Assembly (NCBI GenBank): GCA_032173965.1
Contig: CM063292.1
Location: 1,070,501-1,134,500 of the forward strand
DNA length: 64,000 nt
Reading direction: 5' to 3'
Source of the DNA: Sitta carolinensis
Lineage: Eukaryota; Chordata; Aves; Passeriformes; Sittidae
A model generated the notes under the pieces. It did no database searches and was not told where the DNA came from. It was given only the letters and a program-made list of their open reading frames with translations. Within the stretch, counting starts at the first letter, position 1. Every line of letters begins with the position of its first letter. The translations under genes and the position numbers were made by a program. Positions 15,249-30,200 of this stretch are shown one piece after another.

Positions 15249-18200
15249 TCAATCCCAGTCACCGTCGCCCTCGGGATTGTCCTCCCGGGGCGGCTCCTGG
15301 AACTGGATGTTGGCCAGCATATCCCGCATGGCCGCCATCAGGCGGTTCACCCCCTGGTTCAGGTCCTGCGCTGCCCGGCCTCGTCGTCCCCGTCGTGCCG
15401 GACGTCCCCCTGGGAGAGAGCAGCACCGTGGTGGCAGGGACAGGGCCAGCACTGGTGCCAAACCAGCACCGAGCTGCTGCCAGCAGTGGCTCCAGGAGCA
15501 GGAACACCGTGGGGGCACGGTGCACCAAACCCCAGTGTGTGCTCACCTGCAAGTTAAAATTTGGCAACAGCGAGCGGAAGAAGAGGGATAAAGTGCTTTC
15601 GTTGGAGGGATGGCTCGTCCTGGAAGACACAAGTGGCACCATGGTGAAGGTACAGCTCAGTCTGTGACTCCTCAATGGGATGTGGCAGCACTGGGAGAAC
15701 AGTGGTGCTGCTGGAACCAGCCCTGAGGGAGGGAACTGAGGGGTTTCAATGGGATTCTGGAGTCAGGCAAGCCCGAGCAGCAACTCAGAGCAAACCAGTC
15801 ACTAAGAGCACGACCGAGGCCAGTTTGGAAAGGGCTTGGAGCAACCTGGTCTAGTGGAAGGTGTCCCTGCCCATAGCAGGGGGTGGAATGAGATGAGCTT
15901 TAAGGTCCTTCCAACCCAAACCATTCCAGGATTCCATGATTCTACCAGCTCTGCTCTGGGGGGGTTGGTGTGGAACACATACATGGCATCACCCCAATAC
16001 CAGGACTGGCTGTGTTTAAATTTCCATTTACCCCAAACCCTCCCAGTCAGCCGTGGCCTGGGTTTTCCCTGGCTTTTGCCCCATGGCTGGGAATGGCCAG
16101 AGGTGACCATCACGGGAAGCAGCAGGACCAGTCCAGCCTGTAGCTCTGCCTGCCTGGAGCAGCACAGCTCTTCCTGTGCCATGGAGGAGGATGTGCAGGC
16201 TGGCCTGGGGCTGAGGGCATTCCGGGAACACGGCCGGTTGTGCCAGCACAGGCACCCCCGGGGGAGGTGGTACCTTTCTGGTCGGGTGTAGGAAACAATG
16301 GAATCCAGAGGAGGGAGGGGGTCAAAGCCCATCACTGGCTGTGAAGTCACCTCCTGCAGGGGAAGGAGAAAGGAGGGATGAAGGAGAAAAGAAGGGAGGA
16401 AGGCTGTGCATCCAGCAGCAGCAAACAGAAGCTGTGAGTGACAGGGGTTAGGATGGGCCCAGCAGGGACACAAGTGCCACCACAACACTGCAGCCACAGC
16501 CCCTGTATCCCAGCAGGCTCCTCACCAGAGGCAGGGCTGCCGTGGCCTCCTTCATCTCCGAGAGGATGATGTGCCTGTAGATGTTCCTAGGAGCACTCTG
16601 GTACCGGATCTTCCTCCTGAGGCGGGGAGGGGACACAGCAGTGAGCCCTGAGCAGGCACATTCCCATTTCTGCTGCTCCAGGCACAGTGTCAGCAGCTTC
16701 CCTGGCTCTGGGGGACAAGGCCATATTGGACAGAGCTGGCTTAGAGCGAGCCAAAGCGGGTGGCAGCTGCTGAGCTCCACCTCAGAGAAAGCAGACAGCT
16801 CAGGAATGAGCAGATTGACCTTGGTTTAGGACATCTGATGGCTCTCTCCTGTTTCTCTGCCCTGAGAAATGTTTCTAAGCTCTCACCTGCCCTGTGTGGC
16901 CATGCCTGCCCTTCCAGGCCACCCCTCCACCCTCTCCAGCATGTTTCCAGGGGACAGGTGACAGCCAAGCCTGGGGAAGGCAGTGCAGGATATGCAGTGC
17001 AGGTTCATCTGTACATTCCCATTTGTGAAAAACATAGAAGAGCCACTGCCTTCCTGGCCCCATGCTGTGGCCTTCAGCATCAGACCAGCAACTGAGGGGC
17101 TCTGAGCCCTGTCCCAGACACTCGAACTGCTGCTGCTGCCCAGGACACAGCTTCTGTCCCACCCTGTCCCAGGAACCCTGCCCTCCACCCTCTGTGCTCA
17201 CTTGTGCTCGGCCTCCTGCACCAGCGCATCCTGGGCCTCCACCATGCGCAGAACCTCGTGGGCGTGGGGCTCCAGCCAGGCCATGACGGCCGGGTCCTTC
17301 CACAGGGCGTGTGTCCTGCCCACGTACAGGGATGTCAGCTGGTTCAGGGCGGGTGACTGGCTATGGGAGACAGCTGTTACTCACGGCACCCTCCTCTTGC
17401 TCCTGCTGCTCCTTGTGGGATGGTGGAGGCTCAGCTCTGCACTGGCATTTGGCGTGGGAACACGAGAGGACTCACGGGCTCCTGCCTGGATATTGCCATC
17501 CACCTTCACCAGAACTTCTACCTCCATCTATTTTTAGGCTAAGCAGAGCCATGAAATGAGGGAACACTGCCCTGGCCTGAGGGAGAGCCCTCTCACGTTG
17601 AGGAAGACCACGTGTCAAGGGGACGCAGACTGGTTGGAGACAGCCTGCCCTGGGAGGACACGAGCGTCGCTCCCCCTGCCCACACACACCAACAACAACA
17701 GTCTGGGGTGAACTTCTGACCCATCCACCTTGAGGTGAGCTGGCTCTGTCAGCCTGATCCAGAGACCATTATGGAAATCCATTATCAAAAGGATTATCAA
17801 ATGAGCCATTATCAAATGAGCCTACTCAGGGAACCCAAACAAGCTCCTCCATTAGCTGTCTGAGCACGCAAGATCCCCGCCGCAGGCAAAATCGATCCCT
17901 TCCTTCTGCTGAGAACATCTCCAGGCCTTACCTGATCTGGGCATTCAGCCCAAAGAAGGGGTGGGAGGCAACCCTGGCATCAGGCTGCACACTGCAGTGA
18001 TCCAACAGCGGCATCAGAACTACAAGACAAAGGCAGAGAACTGGTCTGGACCTGTTGGTGAGGGGCAGTGTGGGGTGGGGTCACACTGCAGAGTCACTCC
18101 CCTCCTCAGGGCCAACACCCCCTGGGGCACCAACCAGGACACAAAGAGGTGGTGAGGACACTGCTGGTCCTTGTGCTCACATGGGTGTTATTTCAGTCAC

Positions 18201-21200
18201 CCCAGTGAGCAGCCTAAAAGATGTTTCCAGCCCCCACAAACTGAATCTCTGTTGGAGAGCTGGTTCTGCCTGCTGCACACACCCTCCCCTGGGCCTGAGG
18301 GCTTCGTGCTCTTTTCATGGACAGCATGGGATGAAAGAGAGAGTGATGGGCACCCATGGGGAGAGCACATCCAAAACAGAGCTGTGCCTCGGAGGGAGAG
18401 CTGAGGAGACTGGCTTGTCCCTTCTCTGGGCAGCCCTGAGGAGGTGAGACATCTCCCTGCTCCGAGATTCCAGCTCTCACCCTCCCCCAGCCTGCTCACC
18501 CCTGACCACTGCTGGTGGAGGAGCATCGGCTGCTCTGGGGAGGGAGGACAGAATCATGGGATCACAGAATTGTAAGGCTGGAAAAGCCTCTCAGATCATT
18601 GAGCCCAACCATTCCCAGAGCACTGCCAAGGCCACCCCTAACCCACGTCCTCAGGTGCCATGTCCACATGGCTTATAAGTCACTCCCTCCAGGACTGGGG
18701 ACTCCACCACTGCCCTGGGCAGACTGGGCCAGGGCTGGACAACACTTCTGGAGTTGGAATTATTCCCAACATCGAATTTTGAGGCTATTTCTTCTTTTCC
18801 TGTCCCAGTTCCCTGACAGCAGAGCCCGACCCTGCCCTGGCTGTCCCCTCCTGTCAAGGAGTTGTGCAGAGCCAGAAGGTCCCCCCTGAGGCCCCTTTTC
18901 TCCAGGCTGAGCCCCCAGCTGCCTCAGCTGCTCCAGTCCCTTCCCCAGACACGCTCCAGCCCCTCAGGGTCTCTGCTAGGGTGAGGAGCCCAGACTGCTT
19001 TCCCCCCACCACGCTGGTCACAGGCACTGGGACCGCTTCCGCTCTGACTCAGGGCTCCCTCCTCGAAGGCCCCCGGCAAATTCCTGCCTCTGCATCAGCC
19101 TGGGGAATGCAGCCCGGCTCTCCCGGAGCAGGGCAGTGACAAAGCCCGCGGGGATGGCTCACGGTGGGGACAGACTCACCGCTTGGGAACATGATGAGTG
19201 CGAGCTGGATGAGCCGGGCCGCTCGCTCCCGGGCCTGGCTCCGCTCCAGCTCCGGGCGCTCTTCCTGCTGGCTCAGGAAGAAATAGGCCAGTGGCACCGA
19301 GAAGGCAAAATTGGGCAGCTGGGAGAGATTCCGGTGACTCTGCAGGATCAGAGAGTTACTGAGAAATGATGCTGTGCAGTAAAGCTGGCTGCACGGGGTT
19401 GGGGCTCTGCCTGCTGGGGTTAGGTGAGTTCCCAGCCACTGGCTCGGTGCCCCCACAGCTGAGTGAGCAATTTTGAGCTTTTACAACTATTTGCAGGACC
19501 CAAGGATTACAGGAACCAACAGCTCAGCCTTCATGGATCATTCCAATGCTGCTGGGATGCCAGGTGGGCTGTGAGATCCCCTGCAAAGGGCTCACCTGGT
19601 GGGGAGCAGCCCAGGCACCCCTCCCTCACCTGCTGGCCACTCACCTCCCACTCCTGGAAGAGGCGGGTCAGGAAGGTGTATTCCCTGGCCCGGAGGGACA
19701 GGAAGTCGATCAGTAGCAGCACACAGAGCGGGTCATTCTCAGGATCAAGGCTTGGCAGCAGGGGGAGAGAACAAACTCAGTGTCACAGAGCTGCAAGAGC
19801 TGCCCTGATTTCTGAGTCCAACAGCCTCTCCCAGTGACATCCAGTGACTCAGCAAGTGGAGAGAACAGGAACGTGGCCTCTCCTGCATGGCCAGTGGGAT
19901 GACAGTGCAGTGTTCCGTGTCACTACAGAGGGGACAGTCCCCTGCCACCACCCGGGGAGGATCAGTGGCCACAAACTGAGTGGGTTGAAGCTGCTGCCAC
20001 ACTTGGCTCTGCTGAGCCTCCAAGCTCAGGCCACAGTTTGGCAGTCACAGGCCACCCAGGACCCCTCCTCACCCATCACCTCTCCAGGGGCACCAGCACA
20101 TCCCTGTGCAGCTCTAAGGGGTGGGAATGAGCCCACACCAAGCCCAGGAGCAGCAGGACCCCTCTGGGCTGACCATCCCCTCAAACCCAGACACTCCACC
20201 CTCAGTGGAGGCACCTACCTCAGGATGAGCTTGCAGAACTCCAGGGCTGTGCGGGGACAGCCCCTCTTCTCCAGGAACATCAGGTGCTTGAAGAGAGCCA
20301 GGAAGAAAGCCCTGCATGGGGAACAGCAGCAGGACTCAGAGGCCAGATGTGGAAAGCAGCATTTTGTGCCACTCAAAAAAAGGGTCAGCAAGAGCTCCTC
20401 ACAGGGTGCCACAGACCCATACCCATGCTCCCATCTCTTGTTTTTCTTATCTTTTTGTGAAAGAACAGGGACAGAAAACTCATGACCTGCTCTGGAGACT
20501 GGGACCAAGACAGGTAAATCCCCCAAGTCCACATCCCACCTTGCCTCAGTGGTGTGGGGACAGTGACACAGAGCAGGGAGGCCCAACATCCAAACTGGTG
20601 ATACAGGTCACTGATAGCACAAAGCATGTCAGCCAGAGGGTCTGAAATGTGAGCACCCTCCAGGTACAGCAGTTTGGGAGAGATGGCTTGGGTCAGCTGA
20701 CTGGAAAATTCCCAGAATAAAGTCACCTTTCCCAGCAGCTGCAGAGCTGGTGTTATATAAAGACCCAGGCTAGGAGGAGTGTGAGTGCTGGGGTGATGGC
20801 TGGAAACACACAGCAAGGATTTTTGTGACCACTTTGGGCCAAGGGGTACTAACTGCATGAGAAGGATATGACAGGGAGGGACAGGAAGGTATCCCTTGGG
20901 AGAAGGGATATTTTGGGCAGAAGCTTCCATGCATGAGCTGCCTGTGCTCCAGCACCATCCCAGGAGCCCCCAGCAGAAAGGGACACTCAGGGGTCTCCCT
21001 GGCTGAGCAGCAGTGGTCAGTCTGGGTGAAGCTGTGGCCAGAGGGGGCCAGGAGCTCCAGCTGAGCCCCCCTGCTGCCCAGCCCTGCTCACCTGTTCTCT
21101 GGCCGCCGGTAGTCCAGCCTGCAGGTGCCACTGGTGAGGCTGAACACGGGGTGGAAGGCGCACTCCAGGCTGTACAGGGCCCGCTCTGGGGACAGCAAGC

Positions 21201-24200
21201 TCAGTGTCAGGGACAGGACAGGGACACCAGCCCAGCACAGCACTGCCCAGCACTCGGTTTAGCCCAAAAGACAGGAAACCAGCTCACTCCCAGCCCAGCA
21301 AGGAACAAAGTTACTTCACACAATGTGATGGTAGCAGGGACCAGGGTAGTGAGTGCTTCCACAACAGATCACACTCTGGGTGGGAAAAGGAACCACTCTG
21401 GGATAGAGGCTGGTCCAGGAAAAGCCAAGCTCCTGCCCTCCACTGCCCTCCCCACAGCCTGCCAGGGAAGGATTTCACACCAACACATCTGCTCCTCACC
21501 TCACTCTTACCTATGAGATCCCGGGCCATCTCCTGGTCCTCCTGCATCCGGCACACGTCGCTGAGCTGCAGGAGGGAGTCCACGTGGTAGGGGTTCATCT
21601 GGAGCAGCAGCTGCACAGGAGCATTGCAAACATTCTGTGTCACTGACCCAGGTACCCTCCACCACCCAGCTCTGTGACACACAATGCCAAGAGCTTCCTT
21701 AATCCTGCCCTGCCAGATCCTTCCCCAAGCTGGAAGGGCACAGGGAGCTCTGTCCCCACCCTTGAGCAGCTCCCTCCCAGCTTTTCCAGCAGAGGCCATG
21801 CCAGGCCTTTGTTCATGTTCACTGTCCTCCTCCAGATCTCTCCCAGCTCCTCCATTTCCTTGGAAAGGAGAGAATGAGATGGAGGCACTGTTACAGTTTG
21901 GGGGTTTTTATCTATCCCTCAAAAGTTCTGAGCATTTCATCAGGGTTTTGCATCCTCTGGATACTGAGAGGACATTTGGACATATCTATTACAAATCCAG
22001 GAATCAGCAATGCTAATGAATAATAACAAAAAATAAATATTTACTTCCAGGCTTCGGAAGAGAAGTTTAATCTAAAAACTTTCTCAATTCACTTATTATA
22101 AATAGGCTACTTTTCTCAAGTACTTAAGCCCCTGTTCACTAAAAAATACTGAGGCTACTACACATCATCTCACAGTTTAGATCAGGGAATTTTTTTTCTC
22201 CTAAACAACCCCCCCCCCAAAATAAAAAAAAAAAGCTTCGAAAGCTCCAGATGTTTTCCTCTGCAGGCTAAGGATCCATGGGACCACCTACAGCACAAAG
22301 ACTGGATGTTCCAGGCTGGCCCAGCCCAGCCTGGAGCCTCTTGCCTGATGCTTAACCTCTTCCTTAAAAAGTAAAACTCTTAACTTCCCTTCTAGTCCAC
22401 TTTTTTTGGGGACATTGAGAACTCAGGGTCACTATGATGGGGAAAAGCCAAGAAAAGGTCACCAAGACCCTTTTAACCTACCAGCAAGTGCAGAAAAAAC
22501 ACTCACTGAACAAAAGGCTCCCCAAAAGTAATGTTTTATGTGCTGAAGCCAGAGTAACAAGACAGAACCGGGCTCCAGCTATGCCAGGACTGTGGTGACC
22601 ATGGACAAACTGTCTGGAATTGTCAAATCCATCTCTTAGATCTTACCCTTGATGGCAAAGGGGAAGACTTCAAGCTGTATCAATGTCCTCAAATTTAGCC
22701 AGACCCCAGAGAGGGTCAGAGCATCCAGATTAAAGTGCCATGGAAAGCCTGTTCTGTGTGGGGGACACTCACTGCTGCACAGGAATTACCTTGGCTCACT
22801 TAATCCAAATCCCTCAATCCAGGCAGAACTGCTGAGCTGGAGAGAGCCCTGCAGCCCTGAGCCGAGGGTGGGAAAGCAGAAGGAAGTAAACTTTATTTAG
22901 CAGACAATGGGCTCTTTAAAGAATGTCTCCAGGGCATTTATCCCAGCTCATGTGGCCAGACCTTTCAGAGAAACATCCCTCAGTTATGGTTTAGTTGGGT
23001 GCAGAGCAATTTTGCTGTTGCTTATCACTCCAAACTATAAATGTTACCATACAGCTTAATGAACTCGGACACGCATGAAGGACTCCCAACACAAAAGCCT
23101 GTTTTGCTGAAATACCAAGAAAAGGCACATTTTTCATCCTTGCAGGAGTTTATAAATAGAACAGCTGTTAGTTTGGATTCCCAGTTCACGATGGGTTTAT
23201 ACAATATTCCCCCTTTCCCAGCTAAGAGCTGAGACAAGGGAGCTTTGTTCCCCCCCTTCCAGCCAAAGGGACAGTTCCTGTGGGTTCCTCTCTCAGAAGG
23301 TGACCTGGCACGTGCTTGGCAGAGCCACCAAGGCTCCACCAGACCTCCTCTGCACCAAGGAGGTCACTGGTTAACAAGGTGACAGCACAGCTCAGCACTG
23401 AGTGCTGCCTCTCTCCACACAGGGCTCTGCTGTCCAAATGAGTCCTAGCAGTCCAAACAAGGCTGGGAATAAATAAGCCAAGGCTCTGCTGAGGGATCTG
23501 GACAGGATGGACCAAGGGGATGAGGCCAATGGCATGAAGAACAACATGGTGACATGTTGGGTTCTGCTTGTGGGTCACACCAACCCCATGAATGCAACAG
23601 GCTGGGGGAAAAGTGGCTGGAAAAGGACCTGGGAGTACAGGAGACAGTGGATGGACACGAGCCCAGGTGGGCAGGAAAGCCACTGGCACCTGGCCTGTGT
23701 CAGCAGTGGTGTGGCCACAGGGCCAGGGCAGTGCTCATCCCCTGTGCTGGCACTGCTGGGGCACTGCCAGTCCTGGGGTCAGTTCTGGGCCCCTCACCCC
23801 AACACAAACATCAAGGGGCTGGAGAATGTCCAGGGATGGGCAACGGAGCTGGAAAAGGGTCTGGAGGAGCAGAAACAGCCTAGGGAGGGCTCAGCCTGGA
23901 GCAAAGGAGGCTCAGGGGGCCCTTCTGGCTCTGCACAACTCCTTGACAGGAGGGGTGTGTCAGGCTCTGCTCCCAGGGAACAGGGACAGGAAAAGGGGAA
24001 ATGGCCTCAAGCTGTGGCAGAGGAGATTCAGGTTGAGTATTTGGAACTATTCCTTCCCCAGAAGCCCTGTCCCCAGCCTGCCCAGAGCAAGGGTGAATTC
24101 CCCACCCTTGGAGGGATTTAAAATCTGATGTGGCACCTGAGGACATGGGATAGGGATGGCCTTGCCAATGCTGGGGGAACATTTTGGATTTGAGGCTTTT

Positions 24201-27200
24201 CCAACCCAAACGATTCCACTGGAATGCACCAGCCCAGCCTCCCAGGGAAAGGGGCTGCAGGAACACGGAGGGAACAGCATGACCAGCCCAACATACCACG
24301 ATGTTGTTGGGGTCCATGGACTCCACAGCATCCAGGAACTTGAACTGGACCTGCTGGTACTCACGGTGGTGCTCGAAGGTGAAGTGCTGCACCCCCCTCC
24401 GGGTGTCCAGCAGCTGCATGGTGATACCTGCAGGGTGCAGGGGAGACCTGGGTACCCCAAGAGAACCTCCTCTGCTCTCTCACAGCATCAAAAGCTCACT
24501 CCCATTGCTGGATCCAGAGACACATGCAATTTTGGAGGCTCCCAGAGAATTTCACTCTTTTCCCCCCTCTCATGAGTCTAAGTCCCAAGCCCATCCAAAA
24601 AGCCCAGGCTGCTCACTCTCCCCAGGGATACTTCTCATTATCCAGCAATTCTGCTACTAAGATGGGAAACACCCATGCCCTGCTACCTCCAAAAGAGGGG
24701 AAAACAAACCCAAATCAAATCATAAGATACAACTCCACAGAGCTCTCTGTTGAGGCAGGAGGTGTATTTCCACCAGCTGAGGAGCAGCTCCCTCTTAGTC
24801 CCCATGCCCTGAGCAGCATCCATGTCACATGGGCCAAGGGCTAAGAGGGCAGGAGGCAGCCCCAAAAGCCTCACCTGTCTTGCTGTAGCGTGGCCAGGTG
24901 TTCTTGGGAGCTGTCAGCCACATGCTGCGGACGTACTGCCGCTGCCTCTGCCTCGGCCTGGGGAGGGAACACACAGCTCACAACTCCTCTGCACTCCCAG
25001 GAGGAGCAGGCATGGAACCATGGCAAGGGGAAAAATGAGATCCAATTTCTTTCCCACAGAGCTCTGAGTTTGCCTTCAACACACAACATACCTGTGCTCA
25101 GGCTTTGCCTTACGTGCACCATCTAGGCCAGCCAGTGCCTCCAGCAGCTCCACTTCCAGAGCTTCTCTCCCTGTTTTTATCCCTGCCAACTCTCAGCTGC
25201 CTCTGTGCTTCACACAGTATCCCAGGTCCAATTAGGAGAGCCCCACATCTCTCTGACTCATCCCTCTTCCCAGCAAGGCCTTCAAATGTCAACTGGATTA
25301 GTTTAAGCTGTGCTCAAAAATGCACAATTTATTGGTTCAGGAGCAATTCAGGATCAAGGCTACTCTGAGGGAGTCATGCCTCCTCAGAAAGGGATCAAAG
25401 ACTATCCTGAGTTGGAAAAGACCCACATGGATTATTAAGTCCAACTCCTGGCCCTGCACAGGGCAATCCCAAGGGACTGCAGTTTCTTCCTCAAGCACCA
25501 AATGCTCTTCCACAGACTCTCTCCCTCCTTCCACCTGCACTGCTCCAAGCTCAGACCATTCTTGGTTTTTCAAGCAGTTCATTGAAGTGGGGATTTTGTG
25601 GATGACAGTGAGCACAGTGCACTGGATAAAAGCAGAGACATCACAGCCAGGGAGCAACAGGTTCCCTGGACCCCTGGAAGCAAGTGCATGAGACATACTG
25701 AAAGTATTCAGGGTCACTTTCTGTCCAGAGGCTCTGGAATGGCAACAAGGGATGAATGGTGGGAAAGAAACAAAATCTCTGCACTCTGTGAACTTGAGTG
25801 AAAGGACCTTGAAGGGTGGATTGGAAATAAATGAGAGGGAAAAGGAGCAAAAGAAAAAGCAAATGCCAGTAAAATCCTGAAGAAGTCTTTCCCCACCTTG
25901 TACATATTGCAGAAAATATTCCTCTGTCCCAATAAGCAACTACTAAATGAGTAACACACCCTGAGCTGGGGATTACCTGCCTGGGTGTGGTGCTAGGGAC
26001 TCTATGGGTTCTGCCAAGGGCAGGACAGACACACCTCCTCAGATTTGGAAAGGGTTTAATATCAAATTCTGGACTAACCTCTGGTCCCCGAGCACAGCAC
26101 GAGCCCCAAAGTATCTCTTCAACTCATTCTCTGGATTCAAGTTTCTGAGAAGGTGGAAAGAAGAAAGAAAAGCTCCATCAGTTAAAGAGTGCCACACTCA
26201 AGTTCCTCCAATAACACCCAGCACCCCAAAGTGCCCCTGGAAAATCCCAAACTGTCACACACTCCCCACTGAGCAGATACAGCATGAAGAAAGGAGACTG
26301 AAAGTGCCAGAATGGAAGGGAAGGCCCTGCTCCATCAGACTGGCTTTCTTCCTAATCTGCTCCAGAGCTGGGAAAACTGCTGCTGCCCTCTGCAGGGCAG
26401 CTGCAGCCTTGGCTGGGATGCTCCTGGGAGAAGCCTGGGCTCGGGAGCACAAGTGAATCCCATGTCTAGCTTTACACACCAGAGCTATTAGCACCTCTGC
26501 AGAGTTTCCCACAGAGGATTTGAGACTGGAAGGTCCCTCTGCAGACTAATCTGGTCCTGCCATCACTGCAGGCAGGCCTGGCAGCAGAGAATCCCCATCA
26601 GAACCAAACACAGCTTCCAGAGAAGCCGACAGGAGCAGGGATGTGCACAACCATCCCAACCCTTTCAATCAAGGTGCAGAGTTCCTGGCCAGATCCCACT
26701 GGGAAGCTCCCAAGTCCTCCCTCAGGAGCAGATATCCTGTCCCACCATGGCCAGAGGCAGGGGGAGCCAGCAGTACCTGTGCTCCACATAGAGCAGAGGC
26801 CGGCTGTCAGCAGTGATGCCACCCTGGCTCTGTGGTGCCAGCCTGGGGTCCTCGATCCTCTCCAAAAGGCTGTCGATGTCTTCCAGGTCGTTGTCTTCCT
26901 TCAGAAAGCAAAGCCAAGGCGTTTATTACAGGCTGAGTCACAGCAGCCTGCAGGTCACCCAGCACAGATCACACCCAGCTGCCTCCAGCGCACCCCTATC
27001 CCACGGGCTTGGGCTCTTCAGAGAATCCCAGAATGGTTTGGGTTGGAAGGGACCTTAAAGCTCATCATGTTCCACCCCCTGGCACAGGCAGGGACACCTT
27101 CCACTGGCCCAGGGTGCTCCAAGCCCTGGCCTGGCCAACCTGGCCTTGGACACTGCCAGGGATCCAGGGGCAGCCACGGCTGCTCTGGGCACCCTGTGCC

Positions 27201-30200
27201 AGGGCATCACCACCCTCCTTCACAGGGAAGAATTATCTCCCAATAGTCCATCTATCCCTGCCCTCTGATAGTGGGAAGACATTTCCCCTTGTCCTGACAC
27301 TCCGGGCTCTTGTCCAAAGACATTTTAAATATTTAAATAACCAGCCTTCACCCTCTGCTTTCCACAGAAACACCAAGTTACTGCTGTGAGCCTCATGACA
27401 TGGTCTCAAACACTCACATGATTTTAATTCAACTCTTCCATTCCCCATTTTCCAACCACCACAGGAATCCATCCAGCTGCTCACATCCAACAGTTATATA
27501 ACACTTTAACCCTGATTTCCCTCTATTTTCCCCCAATAAACAACAAGTGACACATTTCTTACGTGCCTGTTTCACATCCCCCTCATGATGTCCATGGGTG
27601 GAACACAGAATCCATTCAGGACACCCAAGCACTGCCAGCCTGCCTTTTCAAGTTAAATTTAGCCCCTGTGCATGGAGTGCACACAGGCAAGGGATAATGT
27701 GCTCTGCATGGAAGTGCTGGAACAGAGGTTGTACTATCCCTCGTTGGCAAATCAAAGTGCCTGTGTCTGACTATTCCCCCAGCCTCCAGCTGCCACATGT
27801 CCCCCTGCTGCTCAATATTCTTGGATTGGGAAAGGAAACAGGCTCTCCAAGAGGGTTCTCCAACTCAGAAGCTCCCTCCAGAGAGGCATTCCCAGGGAGG
27901 AGGTGGCCAGCTGGGTGCTGGCGCTGCTGCCACAGTGCTGTCACTTTGCCAATCACTCCAGAACCCGGTGGCTCAGGATGTTGAGCAAAGAATCTCCCTG
28001 GGGTGAACAGGGGGGTTGGACTCCATGATCTGGGAGGTCTTTTCCCACCTTAAGGATTCTGTAATTCTGTGGACAGTTCAGACTCAAACCTCACCAGAAA
28101 ACCAGCTCCCACCTCAATCTCACTCCTACTGAATTAAGAAGATCAGTGTCTTTAATCCATCTGCTACTTCCAGCTCTGGGGTCCCCAGCACAGGAAGGAT
28201 GTGGAGCTGCTGGAATGAGTCCAGAAAAGGCCACGGAGATGTCCCAAGGGCTGGAGCCTCTCTGCTCTGGAGACAGCTTAGAGCCCCTTTCAGAGCCTGA
28301 AGGGGCTCCAGGAGAGCTGGAGAGGGACTTTGGACAGGGGATAAAATGACAGAACAGGGCTTGGAGCACCCTGGTCTGATGGACCATGAGAGGGAATGAG
28401 ATGAGTTTTAAAGTCCCTTCCAATCTAAACCATTCCAGGATTCCACGATTCTAAAGAGGCCTCTTTAACTTCAAATTCTGAAATGGCTTTTTTGCCTTGA
28501 ATCTCTCCTACAGTCACCTCAGAATTCCCACTTTGCCAACCCTGCTGGAAGAGCCAGCCTGGTCCCAGACTCAGAACAGACATACCACAGGCTCTCCTGC
28601 TGAATTTTTCTTGGTTTTCCTTTTCTTCTTTTTCTTCCGTGGCTTGTTACTCGTTGCCAGCTGCAAATACAAAGGGAAGAGCTGTCAGCATTCCCATGAA
28701 CTGCAGGGGTGCCAGCTCCATGGGAAGAAGAGCATCTCCCACAGGGATCAGCACAATAACTGCCCTTAAATGAAACCAAAATTCACCCTTTAGTGTTTGT
28801 TAGTGGGCAGAAGACATACGGAGAAAATGGAGGAAAGCCCAAAGGGTTAAAGCTCAGCTGACTTTCACATCAATGTCTGAGGCTACAAAATCAGGACACA
28901 GACAACTTTAGCTGTGCCAGGTGTGGAAGTAATGCTTCAGCATCTTTCAGTCCCCAGCATAAGCTGCATTTCTGCTTTTTGGGGGTGCAGGACAGTTCCA
29001 AATTTCACTCCCATTTCCACAGAAACCAACACCTGACAAAGGTCCCAGTGCCAGAGTGCCTCTCCCCACAGATGCAACTGATTCATCTCAAGATGCTGGG
29101 GAATTCCCTAACCTGACTGGCACAGTTGGATCTGACCACAGCTGGGAAGCACATTTCCAGGATCCAGCAGGTAACTCAGCACAGAATCACAGCATCATGG
29201 AATTGTTTAGGGTGGAAGTGACCTCAAAGTTTATCCAGTTCCTAGCTCCTGTATGGGCAGGGACACCTTCCACTAGACCAAGCCTCGTCCTGGCTCTACC
29301 CAAGAGCAGCAGCTGCCTGCTCAGGGCTCCCATGTCCTACCTGGAGCTTTGGGAGCAGGCACAAGTGTGTCCTGCAGTGCTGGCACAGCAAACTCACCAG
29401 GTCAGGATCCCTGGAGCCACTGCTCTCACACAGGGACCCACCACCAGAGCACTCAGAGCCCCTGGGCTGGCAGAGGCCACCGAGCAGCTGGAATGCACAG
29501 AGGCAGTGGACTTTGCTCCTCTGCCACCCAAACCAGGGACACAAACCCCAAATGCACAGCAAGCAAGTGAGACCAGGGGCCAACCCCCTTTGCTCCCCCA
29601 GCCTTCTTTTCTGGTGAGATCTGGGCTGCACTTGCCATGGAAAATTGTTAATTAAATGCTCCTTTCCTTAGAAAATCCTGCAAGGAGACACTTCTGGGCT
29701 GATACAGACCACAGGAGGAATCTTGATATCCAATAACAACAAATCACAAGGGGAAGAAAAGGTTCAGTGTTCAGGTGACACTGCTTGAAGTCTTCACATC
29801 CCCTGCTCCAAAACAAATCCCTCCTTGAGACCACTCCTCCCTGGCCCGACCTCGGTGCTCATGTGGACACAGCACAACGTCTTCCTTGGGTGCCTCCTCT
29901 CTGCAGCTGGAAAATCCCTCTGGATCCTCCACACAAACCCAACCCTCAGCACCAAACTGCTCATCCTCCCCCAGGTACGAGTTCCCAGGTCTGAGTGTGT
30001 GTCCCTGCCCTGCACCCCTGGAGCAGTCACCGTTCGGTCCGGCTGCTCGGCCTCCTGCCCCTCTCTCTGCCCATCACCGTCCGTCTCCTGGGCCACAGCC
30101 CCCTCCTTGCTCCTGTCCTTGCTCCCCTCGTGCTCCCCTCCTGCCGGCTCCTGCTCGCTGAGCCGCGTGTCCAGTCGCTCCTCTCCGGCTGCCGGCTCAT

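Noticed and set aside
23507..24128. Open frames of about 180-200 codons in TCF25 intron 7
   Set aside because: They lie wholly inside a CR1 LINE fragment and show decayed, non-coding sequence.
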